Source: Dehalococcoidia bacterium (GTDB lineage Bacteria; Chloroflexota; Dehalococcoidia; UBA2979). Taken from it: DNA of 5,127 nt. A program made the translations under genes and the position numbers. Positions 1-5,127 of the stretch are shown here, piece by piece. Location of the stretch: contig JABIST010000192.1 in the NCBI GenBank assembly GCA_018700215.1, positions 1 through 5,127 of the forward strand. Direction: 5' to 3'. Numbering within the stretch: the stretch's first letter is position 1; every line of letters begins with the position of its first letter. A model generated the notes under the pieces. That model did not search any database. It saw nothing but the letters and a program-made list of their open reading frames with translations, and was not told the DNA's origin.

Positions 1-502
1 CCGACCACCACACCCACCCGCACACCCCTCGATGGCGCCCCACCCCCCGATGCACCCCCGCGCCACCCCCAACCCCCGCTGGGCATTTTCCACTCGCCGA
101 GTCCACTCCCCGGTTCCACAACCCCAAGCCGTCGGTCGTCGTGGGATCAGGGTCGCGTGGCAACGAGCTGCTGTCACAACGCTAGGTGATTGCAGCCGAC
201 TTCGAGGCCAAGAGATTTCGCGAGAGTCCCTGCCGTGTAACTGATGTTCAAGCAGTGAGTCCGATACTTCAATTAGTAGCGCGTCCTCTCCAAGATGAGA
301 GCACCCAGAGTTCATCTTTTCGATTACAGCCGAACCTGAACGGAAAAATCGCGAAAGCTGGATCACTACCCGCCGGAATCGCATCTCGTCGGAATCGGGA
401 TGACGGTCATTCTCAATGGTTAGAGTAAGTGTCAGAGATACGAGTCAGAGGCAACCTGATGTTATTGCACTAAAACCAGCATGAAACGGATAGACTCACC
501 GA
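1..502. other. Upstream region without a convincing gene
   Basis: I see no supported gene here. The first ~130 bases are strongly C-rich and G-poor on the plus strand; all three forward frames stay open to about 185-244, as expected from such composition. Frame 1 is open from the left edge to a TGA at 187-189 and begins with a Thr/Pro-rich stretch (PTTTPTRTP), so it could be the tail of an upstream gene, but its later residues look random. From about 190 the GC content drops. A weak hairpin (CTCTC at 286-290 pairing with GAGAG at 297-301) and short direct repeats (CGGAATCG at 374-381 and 390-397; GTCAGAG at 431-437 and 444-450) are present. No clear sigma-70 promoter was found: TTGCAC (465-470) and TAGACT (491-496) have a 20-base spacer, which is too long to trust. 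Confidence 0.6.
38..77 (-). other. Predicted G-quadruplex motif (minus strand)
   Basis: The plus strand has five C-runs: 38-41, 43-48, 55-59, 66-70 and 73-77. On the minus strand these are G-runs of 5, 5, 5, 6 and 4 separated by loops of 2, 6, 6 and 1 bases. This satisfies the usual G3+/N1-7 quadruplex pattern, and the plus strand could form an i-motif. The motif is seen directly; any function is unknown. It may simply be a low-complexity, Pro-coding or intergenic C-rich tract. Confidence 0.55.
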
Positions 503-859
503 ATGTTTAAGCGCGTCGAACGCTTTGTCGGAACTCTGCGCGACCGATACCCGAATCTTCTCTGGGCCGGCGGGGGAACGATTGCCACTCTCGGGGCGAT
601 TCTCGGCGTCCTCGTAGCATTCTTCGGAGTCTTCGACTGGGTTGACGGAAATGGCAACGGAGCCAATGCCGGCGATCTGGCGCAGGCCTCCGCTACCGCA
701 ACCGCAGGAGATGCACCCGGCACGGTGGCAGTGACCGTCTCGCCTCCGGCCGTCGCCTCAGTCATGGTCAGCTCGCCGCGCAGTGAGATCCCGATCGGCG
801 AGACGGCCGAACTCACCGCTACCTTGCGCGACGAAACAGGAGACGTTCTCATCGATTGA
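503..859 (+). CDS. N-terminal fragment: membrane anchor plus half of a BIG2 domain
   Basis: This is the part translated if the TGA acts as a stop: 118 residues. The N-terminus is basic (K3, R4, R7, R13, R15). A hydrophobic, Gly-rich helix follows at about residues 19-44 and then acidic residues (D45, D48), so the positive-inside rule puts the C-terminal side outside the membrane. There is no clear signal-peptidase site, so it looks like an uncleaved anchor. An Ala/Thr-rich spacer (about 55-75) leads to the first strands of a BIG2 fold (ELTATLRDETGDVLID), cut off before the conserved Trp, so it cannot fold as a domain. The ATG at 503 is the only reasonable start giving the basic-then-hydrophobic order. 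No good Shine-Dalgarno sequence precedes it (ACGGA at 486-490 is weak and distant), so translation may be weak or leaderless. Confidence 0.6.
   Translation: MFKRVERFVGTLRDRYPNLLWAGGGTIATLGAILGVLVAFFGVFDWVDGNGNGANAGDLAQASATATAGDAPGTVAVTVSPPAVASVMVSSPRSEIPIGETAELTATLRDETGDVLID
857..859 (+). other. In-frame TGA stop codon inside BIG2-1
   Basis: Codons around it read ATC GAT TGA ACG CTC ACG TGG. The TGG encodes the conserved domain Trp, four codons after the stop. The equivalent positions in the two later BIG2 domains are Thr (residue 246) and Arg (residue 331, codon CGG). A single C-to-T transition from CGA would create this stop. The neighbouring vWA gene ends in TGA, so TGA is likely to be a normal stop in this genome. 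Confidence 0.8.
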
Positions 860-892
860 ACGCTCACGTGGTCGACATCCAACGCGACCGTC

Positions 893-1897
893 TTGGCCGT
901 GTCCCCTGCGGGAATCGTGACAGCACTATCGGCAGGCGAGGCTGAAATCAAGGCACTCGCTGGTGAGATCAGCGATGAAATCACGCTGACCGTGCCTCCC
1001 GCGACCGTGTTGGCCGCCACGGCTGTCCCCACCACGCCACCCGCGACAGCGGCACCGACAGCGGCACCGACAGCGGCACCGACAGCGGCACCGACCACGC
1101 CCACTCCAACCGCAACCCCGACACCAGTGGTGGTGGCGAGCGTCAACATCTCGCCAAGCGAGCCAGCACTGCTGGTCGGCAGCCAGGTAGCGCTCACAGC
1201 AACCTCGCGCGACGGCTCGGGCGGCATCGTGACCGGCACTCTCTTCAGTTGGTCGAGCTCGAATAACGCAATCGCCTCGGTCACCGCCGATGGCATCGTG
1301 ATGGCGAACGCTGTCGGAACCACCAGGATCACGGCCAGCTCTTCAGGCGTATCGGGAACGTCCTTCGTCACGGTCAACGAACCGCCCGTAGCCTCCGTCC
1401 AACTCGTCGGACCAGCCGGGCTGCTCCCCATTGGCAGCGCTTTCCAGCTCACGGTCATACTGCGTGACGGTACCGGAAACATCTTGGCGGGTCGGTCGGT
1501 TGTTTGGTTGAGCACCAACCCCGGCATAGCGACGGTGTCTTCCGGTGGACTGGTGACAGCGCAGGCCGAAGGTCAGACAAGTATCGCTGTGACCTCAGAA
1601 GGCAAAACTGGAGAATTCAACGTCGAGGTCCCAGCGCCTCCCAGGTTCGCGTCGTCAGGGCTAGAAGTCAGCCCAGGTGCCGGCAGCGTCAACCAGCAGA
1701 TCACGTTGAATGGCACCAACTTCACGGGACCCAACCTGCGCGTCAGCTTCGGTGGCATACCCGCTCCGTCGATTGACAGTGCAACGCCGACCGAGATCAT
1801 CGTCCGCGTCCCGAGTGGCTTTTCGGGGTCGGTGTCGATCACCGTGAGCAACGACTACGGATCTACTACCGCAGACCAACTTTTCACGCTGTTCTAG
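893..1897 (+). CDS. C-terminal fragment: remaining BIG2 domains and IPT/TIG domain
   Basis: This is the part downstream of the stop, about 334 residues if translation restarted at TTG 893 (GTG 899 is the other candidate). Neither has a visible ribosome binding site, and a restart product would have no membrane anchor or signal peptide, so independent expression is doubtful. Contents: the second half of BIG2-1, a linker with four TAAP repeats ending in TPTPTATPTP, then two complete BIG2 domains. Each BIG2 domain shows the pattern ...LTAT/LTVI-RDG-G-I...W-S/T-N-IA-V...G-V-A-G-T-I...S-G. The last ~85 residues match an IPT/TIG Ig-like fold: P-G-G-S-V-NQQITLNGTNF, then VSFGGIPAPS, EIIVRVPSG and SGSVSITVSNDYG. 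Such domains bind surfaces, carbohydrates or partner proteins, or act as spacers; no catalytic residues are expected. Confidence 0.55.
   Translation: MAVSPAGIVTALSAGEAEIKALAGEISDEITLTVPPATVLAATAVPTTPPATAAPTAAPTAAPTAAPTTPTPTATPTPVVVASVNISPSEPALLVGSQVALTATSRDGSGGIVTGTLFSWSSSNNAIASVTADGIVMANAVGTTRITASSSGVSGTSFVTVNEPPVASVQLVGPAGLLPIGSAFQLTVILRDGTGNILAGRSVVWLSTNPGIATVSSGGLVTAQAEGQTSIAVTSEGKTGEFNVEVPAPPRFASSGLEVSPGAGSVNQQITLNGTNFTGPNLRVSFGGIPAPSIDSATPTEIIVRVPSGFSGSVSITVSNDYGSTTADQLFTLF
1046..1093 (+). repeat. Four perfect tandem copies of a 12-bp repeat encoding TAAP
   Basis: The unit ACAGCGGCACCG occurs four times without mismatch and is in frame, coding Thr-Ala-Ala-Pro each time (codons 182-197). 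It forms the start of a flexible, probably disordered linker between BIG2-1 and BIG2-2. Because the unit is a multiple of three, copy-number change by slippage would alter linker length without a frameshift. Confidence 0.95.
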
Positions 1898-1901
1898 GGA
1901 G
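1896..1901 (+). promoter_or_regulatory. Ribosome binding site of the vWA gene
   Basis: AGGGAG lies 7 bases ahead of the GTG at 1909 and overlaps the TAG stop of the upstream gene. It is the best Shine-Dalgarno match in the window and decides the start. The reading frame is open back to a TGA at 1774-1776 but offers no other ATG, GTG or TTG in that interval. Confidence 0.75.
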
Positions 1902-1908
1902 TTACATC

Positions 1909-4900
1909 GTGGCATTCGACATCTATGGAGACCCGCTGATAGCTAAGCCATTGAATCTGGGCGCCTCGGCCACGAGTGCAGCCCAAGTCATCGGTCCCGG
2001 CCGGTGGGGCGTGCCGCCCGGCGAGACTGTCGCTCGTATGTTCATCCGCGTCGTCAAGCTCGACGCTGACACGGCTACCCCACCCTCACGCCCGCGCTTC
2101 ACCCTCAAGACCGAGGCCGGCTCTCCGACGCAGATCCCATACAAGGACGAAGGCCTGACCGCTGAGATCTGGGCGACGATGAACACCAGCGATCCGCCAG
2201 CGGCGTACGCTTTCGCAGTCGCGGAGTCGACGACGCTACCCTTGTACCGAGTCGAGGTAATCAATAACTCTCCGGTACCGTCGGGCAACTGGGAAATCAC
2301 GATCACGAATGCCGATTCGGTGGACTCCCACAGATTCACCTGGGTTGTCGCCGACAACGACGCTGACGCGAGTCAACCCTGGATCCACGTCGACCCAGCC
2401 CTCAACTTCGACGATTTGGGTAAGCATCTGACCGGGCAGGGTGTCGTGGTTCGCACGGTACTGGTGTCCAACTGGGGCACCAGCACCCTCACAATGACAG
2501 ATCCGGCCGGACCAGTAGCGGGTCCCGTTTTCAATCTCGGCACGCTGCCTGGCCCAATCAACCCGGGCTACTCCTCGACTCGGGAAGTGGAGTTCGTTCC
2601 CCCGGGGGTCTCCGGTTCGTTCACGCTCCTCTGGGACGTTGGGTGTGACGATCCGGGTCCCGTGACCGGGAGTGCTGGTCACAACGATAGGGTCGAGATA
2701 CGCGCCACAAGCGGTCAAGTTGAAGTGATGCTCCTGCTCGATGCGTCGGGCAGCATGGCCAGAAAGCCAGACGGCACCGGCGCCGCTGCTCCCGGGGAAT
2801 CTCGCTGGGATCAACTGACGCTTGCCGCCGAGCAGTTCCTCGATCTGCTTGACTTCTTCGCAGGCGGACTCGGTCGCTTCGGTGTCGCGATGTTCCCTGA
2901 CATCAGCTCTGACGCGGTAATCGCGCCATCGCCGAGCAGCAGCACATTCCCGCACGTGATTGGGGATGGTGACACCTCCGATGTCCCGATTGCCACGGCT
3001 GCGATCAGTGCTGCGAAGAGTGCCATTGGCGGCCAGACTCCGCAGTTTGGCGCGACGCCGATCGGGGATGGTATTGGCCTCGCAATGGGCCTGAACGCCG
3101 GATCGTTTGGGCTCTTCCAGGGGCCGGGACCAGCCGTTGACCACAACCGGCGCTGGCTCGTGCTGATGTCGGATGGCGCCCATAACAGCAGCCCGCCCGA
3201 GCCGCAGGACTTCTATCGGACGGACGAAGACGGTGCCGGGGCGGGCGCGGCCGGAGCGGACGAATCCTTCCAGGATAAGAAGATCAAGGTGTTCACCATT
3301 GGCTACGGCACACCGGGCCCGAGCGCCTGGGAAGTCGATCACGAATTGCTGAAACGCCTGACGCGTAAGTCTGGCGTACTGGAAGCCGACGGGTACCGCA
3401 GCGCCGACGCCTCCACGGTCGGCGACCTCATGAAAGCGTTTCGGAGCGCCCTGATCGAGGGTCTCTACCTCGATCCGACAGTCGACCCGCCGGGCGTTGT
3501 GACGTCTGCTACTCCTGAGGTACGCCGTACCGTGACCGTCTCCCCGTATGACAGCCATGTCGCATTCGTCGTCGACTGGGAGACGTTTGATAGCACCCGC
3601 GTCGACGTGCAGCTCGTCACTCCATTGTGCGAAGTCATCACGCCGGTCGCTGCGAATGCCGACCCGGAGTTCGGCTTCCACAGCGGGGAACAGTACGCGA
3701 TCTTTACCTTCACGGATGTCTACCTGCATCCCGCCGTCGGGGATGATCGCGCTGGCCCTTGGACGCTCATCGTGACAGGTCAGGGCCTCGCTGCCGGGGC
3801 TACCGAGCACTTCACTTATGAAGTCCTAACGCGAAGCAGACTCCGATTGCGCGCGAAGTTCGGAAGCGCCAGGTACTTCGCTGGAGATCCGATCGATGTC
3901 GCCGTAAGTCTGACGCTCGACGGACGAGCCATTAGTGGCGCGGCGGTCTCGCTGCGTATCACACAACCGCTCGGCGTACGAGACAACTGGATCGCGGATG
4001 CCTCTGTATCCGAACAAGAGTTCAAAGCTGCTCAGGCCACCCTCGACCCCGAGGACACGACCCCAATCGGCATCAAGGCGCACGCAGCCGTACTGAAAGG
4101 GAGCTCCTTCTCCGGCGGGACGAGCGAGCAAAAGCTCGATATGGCCTACGACGCGGACGCGGGGATCTATCGCGCGGAGTTCACGGACACCTCGCGGCCC
4201 GGCGCCTACCAGGTCCTCATTACCGCCATCGGAGCGCTCGACGATGGAACGCCAATCCATCGACAGCAACAGCTCACCGTCCACCTTGGCGTGCGAGTTC
4301 AGCCGGAGTTCACCCTGATCGACACTGCCTACCACGCTGACGCTGGCGCGTTTCGGGCAGATGTCGCCGCGCGCCCAATGGACCGCTTTGGGAACGTCCT
4401 CTTGGTTGACTCCACGCGCATCACCACGGTCGCACTCAGCGTCGACGGCGATCCCCTCGCGCTTGAGAGCGGCCTCGACGGCTGGTACCGGACATCGATC
4501 CCGCTCCCGCCACGCGCGGCACCAACCATCGACTTGCAGCTCGACGGCGTGCCCTTGGGCAAGATCTTCCCCCTCGCTCCGCTCGACCGCCTGCGCTATG
4601 TCGACCGGCTGGTCGACTTCACCCCTGGACTCCAGCCAGATCCGAACGCGGATCTCACTGCGATCCTGGGCGACGTAACAGCTCCCGGTGGCTCTGACGC
4701 AGTCTTCCTGGGCGGGGTCGGAGCGATCACCGTCCGCCTTGCCCGTCACCTCATTCGGGCGTCGGGAGATCGCGACATCACGGTGTTCGTGGGCCAGCAT
4801 CAGTCCAGGCGCCCGTACTCCGTCCAGGCGCGCACAGGCTGGTTGAGGCGCAAGTGGGTGGAACTTGGCAGATCGCCAGGCGTCACCCAGTCATTCAGCC

Positions 4901-5091
4901 TCGGAGATGCTGGGGTTCGAATCGCTCGCGCCATTCGAATCACAGACCAGAGCGGCCCGGTCAGCAAGCCGGACGAGCCTGCCGGGGTGAGTGTCGCCGG
5001 GGTCGGCCTCGATGTTGTCGAGACCGAGAGCTGGTGGGTTCGACTGCTCACGTGGATCTTCGGGTTGTTCGGCGGTTATTCGAGGGAGTGA
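1909..5091 (+). CDS. Large multidomain von Willebrand factor A (vWA) protein
   Basis: The product has 1060 residues. Approximate order: beta-rich N-terminal region (1-155); ASH/HYDIN-like Ig fold (158-268; V-P-LNFDDLG, RTVLVSNWGTSTL, then F-PPG-SG and HNDRVEI); vWA domain (271-520); a beta-sandwich resembling a P-domain (525-640; GPWTLIVTGQG); two Ig/macroglobulin-like beta domains (645-795, 795-895); a jelly-roll-like domain (about 900-1038); and a hydrophobic tail (1042-1057). The vWA MIDAS looks complete: D278-x-S280-x-S282, T383 in FGATPIGDG, and D422 in LMSDG. It should therefore bind a divalent metal and, through it, a protein ligand, as in integrin- and CLCA-type vWA proteins. Only two cysteines are present (246, 574). 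GTG is the start because it is preceded by AGGGAG; the next in-frame ATG is residue 44. There is no N-terminal signal peptide or membrane helix, which is odd for this architecture. The gene follows the BIG2/TIG gene by 11 bases and is probably co-expressed. The vWA assignment is firm; the flanking domain names are tentative, and the ligand and function are unknown. Confidence 0.9.
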   Translation: MAFDIYGDPLIAKPLNLGASATSAAQVIGPGRWGVPPGETVARMFIRVVKLDADTATPPSRPRFTLKTEAGSPTQIPYKDEGLTAEIWATMNTSDPPAAYAFAVAESTTLPLYRVEVINNSPVPSGNWEITITNADSVDSHRFTWVVADNDADASQPWIHVDPALNFDDLGKHLTGQGVVVRTVLVSNWGTSTLTMTDPAGPVAGPVFNLGTLPGPINPGYSSTREVEFVPPGVSGSFTLLWDVGCDDPGPVTGSAGHNDRVEIRATSGQVEVMLLLDASGSMARKPDGTGAAAPGESRWDQLTLAAEQFLDLLDFFAGGLGRFGVAMFPDISSDAVIAPSPSSSTFPHVIGDGDTSDVPIATAAISAAKSAIGGQTPQFGATPIGDGIGLAMGLNAGSFGLFQGPGPAVDHNRRWLVLMSDGAHNSSPPEPQDFYRTDEDGAGAGAAGADESFQDKKIKVFTIGYGTPGPSAWEVDHELLKRLTRKSGVLEADGYRSADASTVGDLMKAFRSALIEGLYLDPTVDPPGVVTSATPEVRRTVTVSPYDSHVAFVVDWETFDSTRVDVQLVTPLCEVITPVAANADPEFGFHSGEQYAIFTFTDVYLHPAVGDDRAGPWTLIVTGQGLAAGATEHFTYEVLTRSRLRLRAKFGSARYFAGDPIDVAVSLTLDGRAISGAAVSLRITQPLGVRDNWIADASVSEQEFKAAQATLDPEDTTPIGIKAHAAVLKGSSFSGGTSEQKLDMAYDADAGIYRAEFTDTSRPGAYQVLITAIGALDDGTPIHRQQQLTVHLGVRVQPEFTLIDTAYHADAGAFRADVAARPMDRFGNVLLVDSTRITTVALSVDGDPLALESGLDGWYRTSIPLPPRAAPTIDLQLDGVPLGKIFPLAPLDRLRYVDRLVDFTPGLQPDPNADLTAILGDVTAPGGSDAVFLGGVGAITVRLARHLIRASGDRDITVFVGQHQSRRPYSVQARTGWLRRKWVELGRSPGVTQSFSLGDAGVRIARAIRITDQSGPVSKPDEPAGVSVAGVGLDVVETESWWVRLLTWIFGLFGGYSRE

Positions 5092-5096
5092 AGAGG

Positions 5097-5127
5097 GTGA
5101 GTTGGCTGTCGGTCAGAAATCCGCACC
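5097..5127 (+). CDS. Possible start of a downstream gene (partial)
   Basis: A GTG at 5097 opens a frame that stays open to the window edge, reading M-S-W-L-S-V-R-N-P-H. GAGGGA at 5082-5087 lies 9 bases ahead, a good Shine-Dalgarno distance. The same frame also offers a GTG at 5088 that overlaps the previous stop (GTGA), but there the purine-rich site is too close. If real, this is a third gene of the operon. Only ten codons are visible, so no product can be named and chance cannot be excluded. Confidence 0.3.
   Translation, partial: MSWLSVRNPH

Larger units (their letters stand above)
503..1897 (+). pseudogene. Membrane-anchored BIG2/IPT-TIG surface protein, interrupted by in-frame TGA
   Basis: Read as one frame this is 465 codons ending in TAG (1895-1897), with an internal TGA at codon 119 (857-859). 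Domain homology runs straight across the stop without a frame change. The first BIG2 Ig-like domain starts before it (about residue 82) and ends after it (about 164), with the typical W-S-T-S-N strand immediately downstream at codon 123. Order of parts: cytoplasmic N-terminus, membrane helix (about 19-44), BIG2-1, Thr/Pro/Ala linker (about 165-208), BIG2-2 (211-292), BIG2-3 (296-377) and IPT/TIG (379-464). No cysteines are present. BIG2 and TIG domains are structural or adhesive modules of bacterial surface proteins, so the intact product was probably an outward-facing stalk. Aligned to the sister domains, the stop sits where BIG2-2 has Thr and BIG2-3 has Arg, so CGA (Arg) to TGA is the simplest origin. 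Sequencing error or readthrough remain possible. It lies 11 bases ahead of the vWA gene, which suggests a joint transcript. Confidence 0.75.

Noticed and set aside
32..244. 70-residue Pro/Arg-rich plus-strand frame
   Set aside because: All three forward frames are open across this C-rich tract, so openness carries no information, and there is no Shine-Dalgarno sequence.
281..302. CTCTC/GAGAG hairpin as a terminator for an upstream gene
   Set aside because: The stem is only five base pairs, not GC-rich, and lacks a following T-run.
186..428. 80-residue plus-strand frame in the upstream region
   Set aside because: It has no ribosome binding site, no domain or recognisable pattern, and random-looking composition in a lower-GC spacer.
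857..859. Alternative genetic code with TGA as Trp or Gly
   Set aside because: The neighbouring 1060-codon gene has no internal TGA and ends in TGA, Trp is written TGG throughout, and the high GC content does not fit lineages known to recode TGA.
857..891. Selenocysteine insertion at the TGA, with a downstream hairpin (GGTCG 870-874 pairing with CGACC 885-889)
   Set aside because: The GGTC lies in the stem rather than the apical loop of a bacterial SECIS, and the sister domains have Thr or Arg, not Cys, at this position in a protein without cysteines.
496..1527. 343-residue open frame on the minus strand opposite the BIG2 gene
   Set aside because: It has Val/Gly/Ala-rich low-complexity sequence that mirrors the TAAP repeat on the other strand, and no recognisable domain. 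The plus strand has clear Ig-like domains. It is a shadow frame of GC-rich coding DNA.
2236..3810. 524-residue open frame on the minus strand opposite the vWA gene
   Set aside because: It is Arg-rich and shows no family features, and it lies fully opposite the vWA domain with its intact MIDAS. Third-position GC bias explains its openness.
3826..4800. 324-residue open frame on the minus strand
   Set aside because: It is composed of charged, Arg/Glu/Asp/Val-rich sequence typical of antisense shadows, and the plus-strand frame holds the conserved beta domains.

Overview
The window is GC-rich bacterial DNA. It carries one plus-strand cassette of two large surface-type genes, preceded by about 500 bases with no credible gene. 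The long Thr/Pro/Ala linker (TAAP repeats running into TPTPTATPTP) followed by bacterial Ig-like domains is a style common in Chloroflexota, so I suggest an uncultured Chloroflexota-like bacterium. That assignment is an inference from composition and protein style only; no taxonomic marker is present.

Layout. Positions 1-502 hold a very C-rich stretch (G-quadruplex motif on the minus strand, 38-77), then a less GC-rich spacer with short direct repeats and no clear promoter. Positions 503-1897 encode one reading frame of 465 codons broken by an in-frame TGA at 857-859. The intact form would be a membrane-anchored protein: short cytoplasmic N-terminus, one membrane helix, three BIG2-type Ig-like domains with a (TAAP)4 linker after the first, and a C-terminal IPT/TIG domain. 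The TGA falls inside the first Ig domain and homology continues in the same frame, so the gene is either a recent pseudogene, a readthrough gene, or affected by a single-base sequence error. Eleven bases later, behind a good ribosome binding site, a GTG-started gene (1909-5091) encodes a 1060-residue multidomain protein. It has an N-terminal beta-rich region, an ASH-like Ig fold, a von Willebrand factor A domain with a complete MIDAS, further beta-sandwich domains and a short hydrophobic C-terminal tail. A third gene may begin at about 5097 and run out of the window.

The close spacing suggests that the two genes are co-transcribed and that their products act together at the cell envelope: an anchored Ig-like stalk and a metal-dependent adhesion or scaffold protein. 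No enzyme, nuclease, mobile element, RNA gene or CRISPR array is visible. The oddest points are the in-frame stop, and the absence of a signal peptide on a vWA/Ig protein that looks extracellular.
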